Positions 11,700 to 24,500 of a stretch of DNA of 64,000 bases are shown piece after piece. Below the pieces are notes generated by a model. That model saw nothing but the letters and a program-made list of their open reading frames with translations, was not told the origin of the DNA and ran no database searches. How positions within the stretch are numbered: the stretch's first letter is position 1; every line of letters starts with the position of its first letter. This DNA comes from Nageia nagi. Lineage: Eukaryota; Pinophyta. Made by a program: the position numbers and the translations under genes. The stretch covers positions 89,156,001 to 89,220,000 of the forward strand of contig JBITNC010000001.1 in the NCBI GenBank assembly GCA_050084985.1, written 5' to 3'.

Positions 11700-12480
11700 A
11701 AGAGTGTATGAGTAGTTATCTTCATCTAGGTCCAAGTATGCAGGCTTGGATGATTATCATTTGCAAAATAGATTTCTTTATGATTTAAATGCATTATGTG
11801 TACCTGTAGGTGAAAGGATTGGACTGATTAGCAAAGCACATACTTTAAATATTGTGAGAATTTTAGGACTAGAAAGACATTGTACAATTTGCAAAGGTAT
11901 GTATATTAGCCAAATATGCAAGATCAAGTTGTCCAATACATAAGGGGGTGTTGTTTATGTTGCATAAACAAGCCAAGTAATAGGAAATTGAAATTGTATT
12001 AGCCACTACAAGTATCAACTCATCCTTTGCAATGTATTTTTCATGGATTTTGTGAGAGGATTTCCTTTAACCAAGAAGGGTCAAGACTATTTATTAATTA
12101 TTCTAGATATATTTAGCAAGATGTATGTTTTGATTTCGTGTAAGAAGATAATAACAAGACAAGATGCTATAAATTTATTCTTTTCATATGTTTGGATTTA
12201 TTTTGGCTTACATACTTCTATTGTTTTAGTTAGACATAGTAGATTTTTTGGAAAGTTTTGGACATGTTTGTGGAAAAATTTGGTTACAAGGTTGAAGAGG
12301 AGTACTACCTTTTATACTCAAACGGATGAAAAAATTGAGGAGGTGAATATGAAAATGGTTCAAATCTTGAGGGGTTATTGTGGCAAGCATCCTAAGTCTT
12401 GGGATGAACATCTTGAATATATCCAATATTCATATAATAGGCAAGAGTCCTTTTGAGACTTATTTTGGTTATTTACCACC
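11700..12480 (+). pseudogene. pol: Gypsy-D integrase remnant
   Basis: The region upstream of the core (about 11746-11943) includes RHCTICKGMY, the second half of the HHCC zinc site. The catalytic core begins MDFVRGFPLTKKGQDYLLIILDIFSKMY (12043-12126, first Asp in MDF). A degraded second-Asp region follows (VLVRHSRFFGKFW, where Asp is replaced). Then come TFYTQTDEKIEEVN with the Glu, and HPKSWDEHLEYIQYSYNRQ. The loss of the second catalytic Asp and the stop at 12454 make it inactive. Confidence 0.82.
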
Positions 12481-12639
12481 TTCCCCTTTTGATTATGTGT
12501 TTGTACAACAAACAGATGAAGGAGATTCACTTGAGAAAGAGGAAAAGTAAGATGAAAGTTTTTTTAAAAACATTAAAAAAATTCATTTGAAAATCTAATA
12601 GCAACTTAAGACAAGCCAATCCATGTACAAGATGAGACA

Positions 12640-13110
12640 TGACAAACATAGATTAGACCATAAGTTTCATATGATAGATCATGTTCAATTACATCTTAGT
12701 AAGGATAGGTTGCAAGGACCAACTAAGAAGTTGAAACCTATAAGGTATCGACCATTTGAGATTATGGAACAAGTGAGAATTATTTTAGATTGAATCTATC
12801 AGAATATGTGAACATCTATTCAATTGTAAATGTGGAATATTTAAAATTTTATGAGCCATTCATGTTGATTGAAGATGAAATGGTTTCATACCATATTTTT
12901 CCATCTCTTTATGCCCTAGCTCCTAATACTATGGATGAACTTAAAGAGGATTCCATATTACAAAATAATATTCATGCTATAAGAAGAGGTGAGACAAAGC
13001 TATGGTCAGTTGGATTGAAGGAATAAAAGCCTAATAAATCCAATTGGATGGACAAATCCAAGGTTGGGGAGTTGTATCCTCATCTATGCATTTGTGGGAC
13101 CGAATACCTT
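12640..13110 (+). pseudogene. Gypsy-D integrase C-terminus, chromodomain-like tail
   Basis: After the core, fragments read DRLQGPTKKLKPIRYRPFEIM (the GPY/F-like strand region, 12705-12765). They continue at 12790-13080 with SILQNNIHAIRRGETKLWS and, past a stop, KSNWMDKSKVGELYPHL. The hydrophobic and tryptophan spacing suggests the chromodomain-type tail of chromoviruses, but conservation is weak. It ends just before the 3' LTR. Confidence 0.45.
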
Positions 13111-13123
13111 CTCATTGAGGAGG

Positions 13124-13850
13124 TGTGATCTGAATTGGATCATATCAGGTTGATATCTATAGGAGCAGTACTCATCCCAAAGGTATCTATGCTTGAATAT
13201 TTACAAAAGACTAAAATATGGAGGTGATTGGTGATAAAAATGACACTATTAATAGACTAAGTCCACTAATTTTAGGTTGTTAATAGCCTTCATTTTGATG
13301 AGTTAATAGTGGAAGTTGAAGGGGCATAAATGATTCAAATAGTTAAGTGGTTTATGATCATCAATTGGCATCTTAGAGACATTTCCAGGCCTATTTAAAG
13401 GCATGCTACTCTCTTTATTCTAGAAGTTTAGCTTAGAGAGTTTTGGAGTTTTGTGATTGTAAAAATTTGAAGGAAGACCAAGAGTCATTCCAAAATTTTT
13501 ATAGTTCTAAAGTTGTTATTTTTGCTATAAGAGATTATAGTAGTATTTTAGGAGATGGTATTGCCAATATTTTGATGGTATGTTTCTATATGCATATAGT
13601 ATTATAATATCCATATACAATGAAAAGAAAGGTTCTAATTCCTTGCTAGATTAGCCCACATTGGGTGAACCATGGTAAATAATTGTGTTGATCTTATTAT
13701 GTGTGATTGATATTATTAATTTGTAGTTTTACATTGTGAAATTTTGAATTTATATGCAATTTTATGGGTCTTATAATGGTGAATATTTTTTCATTCGAAT
13801 CTATAAGTGAGAATCCAAGTATGCTATAAGCATATGATGATTACAAATCA
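13124..13850 (+). repeat. Gypsy-D 3' LTR
   Basis: 727 bp, the same length as the 5' copy but with many substitutions between them, so the insertion is old. It begins TGTGATCTGAATT after the purine stretch TTGAGGAGG and ends CAAATCA. Confidence 0.85.
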
Positions 13851-13851
13851 C

Positions 13852-14400
13852 TTTGATACCAAATGATGGGAATAATCCTCAATGAATAAATTCTTATTAT
13901 AGAAGATCACATGAAATTTCTCTAAAATATCAATAACATAGCATCACAAGATAACCAATCTCATAAAGTTGATACCATATGTAAAGTGGTTCCTCTCATG
14001 GAAGAGAGTACATCCAGTAATCTAAGATCTTATTCTCAAAGAATACTTTCTTATAAGACCTCTTTCTTATTTCTCCTAACAATAATAGAGCATAAATTTT
14101 CTACAAAATTGAGTTAATAACCAACTAAAGAGGCCCTCTATGTGTAGTAAAAAATCCTCCCTTGGATCATCCTTTTAACCAATGTATAATGTCATGACAT
14201 GCTTCACCCTTTTACCCAAGGAGCATGCTCATGAGATGGAGTGTAGGATAAAGTTACATTATCTTATTCACAAATATTTAAAAGGTATCTAGGGATACTT
14301 TTAAGTATTTATGAATTTACATAAAGATACTTTATAACATTCTAATACATTAAAATAGGAAAGCAAACTCCATACACCATGACATCATTATAAGTCGATG
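13852..14400 (-). repeat. Possible minus-strand LTR remnant with primer site
   Basis: CTTTGATACCA at 13852-13862 is the reverse complement of TGGTATCAAAG, close to the tRNA-iMet primer site. It abuts TGATGGGAATAATCC, which could be the end of an LTR read on the minus strand. The internal region this would require has been replaced on the left by Gypsy-D. The right limit of the LTR is unclear; 14400 is a guess. No partner LTR was found. Confidence 0.3.
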
Positions 14401-14555
14401 CAAATTGCAATGAAATCATGTTGGAATGATTATGTAATTATGAGATGGTGTACTTTTTTAAAATATATATGATTTAGCATCAATATGCACATCAATTATA
14501 ACATCATATATAGAGTAATAAATAGAATCAGTATCAATGTTCCTTTTAGTATCGA

Positions 14556-16108
14556 TGTCACGACCCACCTCAAGACACTATTTGACCTCAAGTACCATCG
14601 AGGATTTGAATGAATTATGTTTGCATAATACTATAGTAATGATAAGTTTGATATGGGAATATGTATCATTTGTGACAATTTGATGCTAGCTTTGAGATGT
14701 TTTGACACAAGTCACAAAGTGGAGAAGCAACCCAAAGACCCTATGGACCAAAGGTGAATTTGTGATGGGAACGGAAGGGTAAGAGAGGAAATGATTGGTG
14801 TTGATTTGCTCACACACCCTATGACTATTTTAAATCATGTAGATGCATATAGTATAATTTTTGTGATTATTGTATTCTTGATGAAAATATGTTTGCAAAA
14901 CTATGTGGATTAACCTTACTCTGTAGGATGAGGTTATCGTCGCAGGTAAAGATGTGTTTTCCCTTGTTTGGTATTTTTGAAATTTAAATTTTGAAATGAA
15001 GGGAAAAAAGGAATATACCTTTAGTTAAATTTGAAAATTATTATAAGGTTATAAAAATAGATTTAATGGGGTAAAAGTTGAATATAAGTGTCCTTATTAT
15101 TACCACATAAGGCTAATAGTAAAAACACTATTAGATAGAGACTAAAGTCTCCTTGTGGTATGACATGATATTTAATAGTTAGGAAAATAATAGAGTAATG
15201 ATCCTACTTAATTTTTTATTTTTTTGTTAGGTGTGGATAAGAGTTGGCACTAAATTGTCAACTAATGAAAAAGATTCCAAAGTATTAAATGCCATTACCA
15301 TCATCTCCAACTTTAAGCAAACTAACCCAAAATTATTGAGGGTGTGAGGATACATCCATTTGGAAAAATTTGAGCCCCTTTATCTATAAATAAAAGAGTA
15401 GAACATTGGAAAAACACCAACCAAAAACTACCTATCTATCTCTTGCTATTATTTTTTTGTTTTGCTTATTCTCAAGCTTGGATTACGTGAAGAAAAGAAG
15501 TTTCTCTTTTCCTCTCCAAATCAAGGTGCATTCTTTTGCATTTTTCTAATATATTTAGTTAAAGTAGTATTTTTTTGGTATTATTTCCAATATGTATGAT
15601 AGAATTCATTTATAGAAGTTTATGAAATAGTTGATGATATGGCCTTATTCCATTTGAAATGACATGTTACCTAGTATATTTAGTATACTCATGTGATGGT
15701 TGGTACTTTATGTTGCTTTTGAAAAAGGGCATAGTTTTATATTGAATGTTTGTATTTTGTTGAGAAAGGTTTTAGTACAAACTCTATTGAATTATTTTCT
15801 TTTATATAGTGGATTTGATAATGTACCTATCGTAGATACTCATGAATTTTCTTTACAAATAGTTTAAGTTTCCCCTTAGCTCTTCGTCATGTTGTTTAAT
15901 AGGTTTACACATTCATTTGAAGAGTCCTTATGCTAGTTTATGCTTAAAATATGAGGGAAAATATTTCTAGAATCTGATTGTTATTGTTTTAGATCAAGCA
16001 TCCTTCCCACTCCCTATTAACACCAATATGTATTTCCTCTATGATTTGCATAAGTTTATGGAGGTACTTTTGACCTTAATTTCTAATAGCACATCTTTTT
16101 TTTTTACA
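14556..16108 (+). repeat. Possible LTR of an unplaced Gypsy-type element
   Basis: It begins TGTCACGACCC, a common plant Gypsy LTR start. A TATA-like site CTATAAATAAAAG lies at about 15383. The segment ends in CA at 16108, followed by TGGTAGTCAGAC at 16110-16121, which loosely resembles a tRNA primer site. No second copy exists in the window and no gag-pol follows, so it could be a solo or truncated LTR of about 1.55 kb. The boundaries are inferred only from these motifs. Confidence 0.33.
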
Positions 16109-16121
16109 TTGGTAGTCAGAC

Positions 16122-19100
16122 CATGTCAATTACTCGACCTCCAAGCCTTGCTCGTGTACTCCCTCGATGTCACACATTGACAAAGTGCTAGTAAAGGTTT
16201 CAATTTTACACACCAAGATATCCATTTTGGCATTAGAGACCATTTTAACTTCTCTATGATGGATCACCATACCTTCTTGTGCACTCTCTCTTATTATTCC
16301 AAGCCAAAGAAATGCTGGTAAACAAAATTGCAAAAGTTTGTTTATCTTTAATATAGGCTACATATTTTTTTCTGACTTCCCTCATTTCAGATAATGCCTT
16401 CTTTGTATATTCTAGTATAAATGAAATCTTCCAATATGTTGTTTTGTGTATGATTCCACATTTTTGCATTCAAAATATTAAAGTATTCTCAACCATAATA
16501 TTAGAGGTGAGACCATTATCCATTATGGTTTAATGGATTTAATTTTTCTTTTCCAAACCTCCATGATATTATATGCTGGGAAATATTGATAAAGTTATTC
16601 AATGTTTATCTTATTTTCTTCCTAAATGTTGCATTTTTTTAAGTCTTCTAACGTGTTTTAAAAAATTTATTCTTTTCTATGCATTTTCTTAAACCTAGGC
16701 AACAAATAAAATTTATAAAAAAAATGATGATTAGTTCACCAATATTCACCTTGCATGAGAAAAAAGTGAACTTATATGGTCAGTTGCATCATGCATTCCT
16801 TATTCTCTTGACACACCTTTGGGTAATTTGATTTTATACTTAATGGAATAGGAAATATTTTAGTAGAAGTGATTACTTATAAAATATTGATAAGACTTGG
16901 ATGTTTAAGATATCATGATAAATAGTAAATTTGAATATGTTTGCAAAATATTGATATTAATAATAGGAACTAATGTGTAGAGAAAAAATTAGAAGAAGAA
17001 GTAATGAATAATATGGGATAATATATATAGGAAATGGTTTGAAATTATTGATTAAATATTTACATAATGATAAAATTGGTCAAGGAAAGAAGGTAGTCCA
17101 AAAAGGACATAAAATCCTTTTGAGGCTCATAGATTAAAAAAAAAAAAAAAAAACTCATGAAATAGGACCATTTGCATGATGGTCAAATTTGTAACGGGTA
17201 TATCCTGATCCTCCTCCTTCCTAGTACTAGATCCAACCATCAAGTTCCAAGGGAATGATCAATGTTCAATGCTCATTGTTAAAGAATGATGGAGATCCTT
17301 GATGCTCATTGTTTGAAGATTAATGAATGTGTTTCTACAACAAGCCATAGAATGACTCACTAAATAACAATGTTATATTTCATTTGTATTACAAGATGAT
17401 GATGATGATGAGTTACCAAATCATTAAATTGTATTAGCCTTATGATGTATTGATATCTTGTAATAAGTTTATGGAAGCTATGTTATTATCATGGATATGA
17501 GGTATATTTGAACCCTTGTAATTGATTTTTAACTTGGAAATGCTTAATGAGGATTATGTTGTATTTATCTCTTGCTAGTATACTGAATGATAAATGAAAG
17601 ATGGATGAATTTGTTATTTTTATGAATAACACTATGATTATTACATGTTACATTCTATGCTTTAATACTTGTTAGGTAGTAGTCATGGACAGATTAGATT
17701 GTTAATCTTGACAAATCCAAAATTATCCCAATAACTAAGAATCAATCCTAAACTAGAGTTAAGGTTCTAAATATTAAATTGTGAGCATTTGGGATATATT
17801 ATGGATCCTTGGGATCAAGTTGGATATCAATGGGATCCCATGAGATAAATGGAATCATTTGGGATTCTTTTTGGATAAATGCAAGAAATGCGATGAAGAA
17901 CCTTCTCCAAGTAAACCTACCTTGCTATACGATAAACAAAAGGAATATTCTTTACATGAGGACCACTTAGCACCACATTACTTTTGTAGCAATAGCAGCA
18001 AGATTCTCCCTAACAACTTGTTACTTTATGTATTTAAGAGATATTTTAAAATGTGGATCATATACATGATACAATGCATATGGGATAAAATAAGAAAATA
18101 TGTGCCTTCCTATATAAGCCATAACTAAGACTTTCAAGGTACTCCTCATGGGTAAGGATGAATGGTGTTAAACCTTAGAACATATCTTATACCCACTTCA
18201 CTATTTGAAAATATTAGTATATGGTCAGTAGGACATAGATGGTTCTTTTGTCAACACATTTAAAAATATATTAGACTAAATAACCACTCAAGGATATTTT
18301 TTAATATCCATGACTTTCCAAGATATGGGCATAGATGTCAAACCACATGGTGGGACTAGCCAATAGTTATGGGTAGGTTAGTATTCATATTCCTCGATAG
18401 ATGAGTCAGGTGGGGATAGCAATTGGAAAAATTATTATTACTGGGTGAGGGTAATTAGTATTAATATCACTTGTAGTTAGTATATAAGGGATATGATGAT
18501 TGTTCCATAGGTGATGCTACCCATTCATAAGGAAGCTTGCCTAGGACAAGTTAACTACTCCTATGAGACAAAGAGTTATCATCAAGAGATGATGACTAAC
18601 TTAGTGGTAGTGTGATCTCTTAGGTGATATGTGACTTGATTAGAAAACCACTATATTGTAATCAAAAAGCCTATTGCACACAAGACATGGAATAGGAATG
18701 GTGAGGTTAATTTTGAGGCATATTTTCAACAGAGTGAGTGTTGAAAAGTGAACACCCAAAAAAAATTATCAGGGTTGGTTACCTCAAGTTCTTGGCCATT
18801 CTTTCCATGTGAGTGCTAAGCTAGCTACCAGCATATCAAAATCATTTGGGATCACTTGGTTGATTCCTAGATCATTCAATTGTTACAAAAAATGTTAGGT
18901 CAAAAATTAGAGCTTTAATTGATGATAATTAGTGGATGTGTTATAGTCAAATATGGAGTCAAAAATAGATTCAATATTAGATTCATAATTAGAGTTGAAG
19001 TTAGAGTTAGATTTAACATTATTATTAGATTTGAACAATGTTCAAATGGAATTTTTGATGCCAAATGATGCCATTAGCATCAAACTAAAAAAAAAACTTT

Positions 19101-19579
19101 GACTCCCATCGTGATGCTAAATCATCATATTATAGTAGTGTAACCAGAAATCTCAATCCTACTTCATATAAAGTATAAATTTTCTAGCATACCTCATTTT
19201 CATCACTTAAATATAATATTCCCAACCTCTCTACAATTTCCCTTCCCATATAGTTTTTGTACAATTTTTATAACCCATACAAATAGTTAAAATATTGGGA
19301 GGGTAATATTTTCACATCAAAAATATTACCTTCCTAATGTTTCCATAATTATGTGGATTTTATAAAAAAATTAACTAAAAATTTAAAAAATAACACACAT
19401 ACATTTTTCCTAAATTAACATTTCATTTTTTCTTCTTTCCAACCAATAAAAATATTAACAAAATTACTCAAACCCTAATACCATTTTTTTAATTTTCCAA
19501 TCCCTCTTAAGAATATCCTACATTTTTCAAACCCATATATTTTTATCCATTTCATTTCCAAAAATGAATATGAAAAAAT
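16122..19579. other. Unassigned AT-rich region with short simple repeats
   Basis: No gene was recognised. It contains a poly-A run near 17135-17152 and an ATG/GAT trinucleotide run near 17395-17411. Degenerate TGGGATC-type repeats lie at 17785-17875, and degenerate TTAGATT/TTAGAGT repeats at about 18965-19035. The longest frame (17859-18128, 89 codons, starting MGFFLDKCKKCDEEPSPSK) matches no family that I know. Confidence 0.45.
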
Positions 19580-20250
19580 AAAATTGGAAGGATGGGTGGG
19601 AAGAATGATGATTCATACAAATCTCATACTAATGATGTTTGAGCCCATTATGGTAATCATGAAAGATATTGGACTTTCGGGCATTGTAGCTAAAACCAAT
19701 AAGACTCACACATGGTTAGACATAATGAATATTTATTTCACACATTGTACCAAGGATATATGGAGATTTTTTGGAGGGATCATGCTTATGGCATGGATCA
19801 TGATGCTTTGGGTTGTTGATTGGACTCTTGATCGAATGACCAATATGTCCCTTTCAAGGTGGTGGCACCTTTGGGATAAATTAGGTCATATTATACTCTA
19901 CATGGACATTTTTACACTATGCATCCTAAATATTATGTTTGCAAAATACCTTTTGAGATAACAATATCGGGCCTAAAAAGACTAGAACCTAATAATGTGG
20001 AGGTGTTTAAGGAATACCTAGTGGTCTTGGATATCCTTTGCAATGGGGGTATCAGGGGATTAATTGATTTTCTCTAAGGTCATCATAAAAATAGGTCTCA
20101 ATAGGTTGTAGACTCTTAGGATGAAGGAAGATTCATCGTAGATGGGCTAAATTTTACAATTAACTCAAGTTTGATTATAGATGCTACTAGCATAAGGATT
20201 GAAGGAATTTGACATTCCAAAGATGTGCAAAGTTCATAAGTAGTTATCAA

Positions 20251-20688
20251 GAATTTTCTGGAGGATGGAGAGTTGATGCTTACTTAGAGAAAATCAAGCT
20301 ATTAGGTTAATTCCATGGCCTGCCCATGGAATAGTGTAGTAATAACTTTGTGTAAATTGTTCACTTTGGAAGGACATCATTCAGAAGTAGGGGGCTATCA
20401 TTTTGTGTTGATGGGTCATTCTAAGGGGAAGCTCCAAGTAAATATTTCCTATTCCCTATATCACTTCTTAGATTCATATTTCCTATATCAATAATTTTCT
20501 CAAGGATGGAGATTCAATGCCTACTTAGAGAAAATCAAGCTATTAGATGAATTCCATGGCCTACCCATGGAATAGTGTAGTAGTCACTTTGTGTAAATTG
20601 TTCACTTTGGAAGGACATCATTTATAAGTAGGGGGCTATCATTTTAAGTATATCTTTCTTATTTCCTATATCACTTCTTAGATTCATA
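20251..20688 (+). repeat. Tandem duplication inside the unknown pseudogene
   Basis: Two direct copies, 20251-20477 and 20493-20688, with a period of about 242 bp. They share CTTAGAGAAAATCAAGCTAT, TTGTTCACTTTGGAAGGACA and AGTAGGGGGCTATCATTTT. The second copy lacks about 37 bp after the GGGGGCTATCATTTT motif. Both copies could encode the same PWN/ME..V..TLCKLFTLEGHH-type peptide, in different states of decay. Confidence 0.8.
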
Positions 20689-20794
20689 AATCCATATAAA
20701 TAATGGTGAATCCATATCCACCAAGGCCTCATTAAAATCTTGGCTAGATTTTCCCTTAGTAGGACTCAAATTGTTACTCTAATAAGATAGAGAC

Positions 20795-20915
20795 CTCCAC
20801 GCCTCTACCAATATCCACCTCCACAACCACCACCTCCTCCTCCCCCACCCTCACCACCATTACCACCCATTCCTTCTCCTCCACCTCACCTCCCCCATCA
20901 CCTCCTTAAGCTAAA
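20795..20915 (+). repeat. Pyrimidine-rich CCA/CCT low-complexity tract
   Basis: A cytosine-rich run of CCACCTCC-type units in otherwise AT-rich DNA. In one frame it encodes a polyproline linker (YPPPQPPPPPPPPSPPLPP) in the middle of the unknown pseudogene. Confidence 0.75.
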
Positions 20916-21599
20916 ACTCCCTCCCTGATTCGAGCACCTCCTTCCCTTGCTACATGCCCCCTATATCATCCTCTTTTCCCCTACTATAATTATCATCTCT
21001 TCTAATTCAAAGGACTTGATTCAAGATGTTGTGAAGGTTATATCCTCTTTGGGGGAGGCTAAAATTGAAGAATAGCTCCATAGAAGGATACATGAAAAAC
21101 ATGATTTTATCTGATCCTGAGGACCAACCTAAAGAAGCAAACAATGGGGATTAAAAAAAAAATTAGTTATTTTCTTTCCCTATAGGTTGGTTTCACTATT
21201 GCAAATTTTTGGCAATCTCATGCAATATGTCAATCCATTAGATGAGTTTATGATGATGATCGTGTGCAAAGGGAAAGATTATGGAAGATTCATAGAATGA
21301 GAACAACCATTAAGAGGCTACTAGAGGGCATCCCATTATATAGAATGCATGATCAGTAGGAAAACATCATCAATGATGGGTGGGATTTCATGGAAAATAT
21401 GGAGAATGCTACAACTAGAGAAATATAAAGCTTGGAAACGGACACTGTTTCTTATGTTATTGTCTATACTCTTTGTTTGGTTACCATAGATGAATGGATA
21501 CTCCTTCCAAGGGTGGAAGTGAGCTATAGGATATTGTAGATAATCAATGATATATCATAATAATTTTTGGAAGATATGTTTTTGGGCCCTGTATAAAGA

Positions 21600-24500
21600 A
21601 CCACTATTATTATAAATTTACCTTCAACAAAAAAAAATGAACAAATAAACATATCTATTTTCTTAAATCCAGGATGTCTACTTTTTTTATAAGCAAAAAC
21701 TAAAAGGAAAACATATATACCTCCTTTATATCCCCTCCATGGCCTTTTGTATCTCCTTATATGTTGCCTTGGTTGGCTATTTTATTGGTCTCTCTTGTCA
21801 AATGTAAATTCTCATATAAAACCTTATTTTACAACTTCCATCCTATTTATGCACTTTACATTAACATTTTTGTATTACATTAACATTTTTGTATTACTCT
21901 TTTCATAATATTGTACCATAAACATTGACCATTGACTTTTCCTTTTAAATAATGGCACACTCAAAATATTTAGTTATTTGGAATGTCTACCCAACCTTCA
22001 AGAGCCTAAATAATTTTGAAACAGTTGAATGCTATTTAAACATTTAAATGCTTTTTCTTATTCTCTTCATTTTTTTTCTTTTAAATCAATTTTATTTACC
22101 CTCATAATTACTCCTAATACCTTCCTATCCATGTTTAATAATAATTTTCTCATTTATGAGATAATATTATTCATTAAGTGACCCCCAAATATCTTCTCTT
22201 ACACCCATCAACTCATCACTTGAGAGGGGAGATAAATCATCATCATCATGTCCTATAAGAAATAATCTTATACATCCAATTTAGGATAAATAATTTATAA
22301 TTATATTGCATTAAGAATATTTATCCCTCCTCTACTAGGGCAAAAAAAAGACCAATTATCTTTCAAATATTTCACTCATTAAACTTTAATTCTTACTATG
22401 GAAACTTAAGCCCATGCATTACCTACCTAGTTAGTTTCCTTACTAAATCATTAATACTTAATGTATATCATATGCAAGGTTTAAAAAAATCCTTTTATCC
22501 TTAATTAGATCATCCAAAATTATTCATAGTATAATAAATTCTTGATTGTCTCTCATCATTATCTTCATACCATCTCATAAGCTTACATATCATCATCTTC
22601 ATGATATCATGTAAGCCCACATATATCATCATCATCATAATCAAGTCAAAGGTCACAATTACCTTATATCTTAAAGTATTTTTGTGTTATATTTTATGCC
22701 TATAATGTAACACAAAAAGGGTAATTTTAGATACTACAAATATACTCCTAATAATCTTAGCATCAAAACCCATAAACATGCAAAGTAGCTATTTACATCA
22801 TTATTAATATTTAACCCTAATATAGTCCTAACCATGTACAACCAAAAAGGAAATTCAAAATTAAATCTAAGATTCTAAACCTCCACCTCAATCTTATGCT
22901 CCCTTATACTCATCAACCTATATAACTTTGTGATTTGTAAAGAAAGATTGCTTATGATTTTCCTAATCTCATCATATATAGATTTATCACACTTAACTCC
23001 TAAGTGCTCGCAAAATAAAATTATGCAAATACAATAATGTAAAATTTATCAAAATAAGTAAGAGAGATAAAAACATCACCATAAAAATCTAACACATGAT
23101 GTACCCTAGGGTAACCCATCTCAAGAAGAAAACCTAAGCAAAATATCACCACCTTGTTCTATTTGATTATGAAGTACAAATTTATCTGTAAAAAAAAACA
23201 TCACTAATACTCTCAAAAAGAGGAACAAATTACTTCCAAGATCATAATTAAGATATTTAAAAAAAAATCCTCAAAATGGATAATTAATTCTTTAACGCAA
23301 TATAGAAGATGGAATCGATCTCTTATGTCCTCTCCTAGAACATCATAAAAAAATTCCTATCTCAACAAAAGCTACACAACTCATTCTCCTACTTTACTTC
23401 CTCTCCTTGAAGAATTAGTGAAAATGAATATAAATGTGAGAATATTTTTCTCCTTAATATTTAGTCCCTTTATTATAAGTGTGTAGGAGCATAAAAATCC
23501 AAATGGATAGTTGGAATATATTTTTCTTTTTGATTGTAATCACATTTTCCATATATTTTTATTTATTTGTATTTTGTTATTTTTGTATTTTATTATAATT
23601 AATATTATTAATTATATTTTATTTTATTTTAATAATAAATATTATATACTCCAAACTTTTGTATGGATCCAATTTTAGATCACCACTTGGCACCTAAGTG
23701 GAGGGTGATGGAGTCCTTGGTGGATTAATGATTTTTCCATCACATTCTCTATTGACACACTATCCTTGTAATCCTATCAAGTTTTGTGCATGGCCATCAG
23801 AACTCCATATGCATACAACTTTGTGAATATCATTATTGTTGTTATAATCAAAATAATAATTTATTAAGATTATTTAAGATATTCAACTTAACCATATCAA
23901 TGACAAAATAATAGTATAATAGTAGTAACATAAAAGATGATAATGATCCAATATGACCTTAACCTATTGAACTTGGATTCATGAAAGATACAAAAATATA
24001 CTTTACATGTCATAATGATTGAAGGTGATACTCAGCCTAAAGGAAGTTAATGATGACATTCTCTGAAAAATGGAGCCACCAAACTATCCTTAGCCCATCA
24101 AAGTTACTAGGAACCTAAAGTCATCACCCAACTACCTTTACAGAAAGTCTCATAGTTTCACTTGATCTTATCAATACACCTTTGAATCTTAGAATATTGC
24201 ACACAAATGGTTTTGAAAAATCATAGGAATGAAAAACTCAAAGTATAACAAAATCTAAAAATCATTAGTGGTATCAAGAGACACTAGTCAAAAGACCAAA
24301 GTATGTTACCACTTATCAAGGATTTTGGATCATATCATGATTTTTCATGTACAATCCTTCCACTTTTATATATAGCAAGTTTAATCCCAAAGCCTCTCCT
24401 TAGGCTTATGGTGCACATGGGCCAAGACTCCTTCTTGGGCTTATCTCTGGATTGACCTGTTATCATAAAACATAAAGGTAGATGAGTGTACACAAATAAA

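Larger units (their letters stand above)
8145..13850 (+). mobile_element. Gypsy-D: decayed Ty3/Gypsy retrotransposon
   Basis: Two 727-bp direct repeats (8145-8871, 13124-13850) flank gag, protease, RT, RNase H and integrase remnants in Gypsy order (RT before integrase). A primer-binding site follows the left LTR and a purine-rich tract (TTGAGGAGG) precedes the right one. I see no matching target duplication: the flanks read TCAAA and CTTTG. Either one flank has been rearranged or it has mutated. All frames are heavily interrupted. The RT has lost its catalytic segment. Confidence 0.88.
19580..21560 (+). pseudogene. Decayed unknown coding region
   Basis: A run of open but shifting frames with protein-like composition. 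The largest is 19584-19961. The next segment reads IPFEITISGLKRLEPNNVEVFKEYL, then VDGLNFTINSSLIIDATSI (about 20140-20190). A duplicated segment contains PWNSVVITLCKLFTLEGHH. A proline-rich stretch follows at 20795-20890. After a gap, 21350-21540 reads INDGWDFMENMENATT and VTIDEWILLPRVEVSYRI. I do not recognise the family. It could be the accessory ORF of an unknown transposable element or a broken host gene. Both the number of stops and the internal duplication argue against function. Confidence 0.35.

Noticed and set aside
13851-13855. Search for a Gypsy-D target duplication
   Set aside because: Flanks TCAAA (8140-8144) and CTTTG (13851-13855) do not match as a direct repeat, so none is claimed.
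17859-18128. 89-codon plus-strand frame
   Set aside because: No family motif, no neighbours, and low-complexity AT-rich surroundings. Length is within chance for this window.
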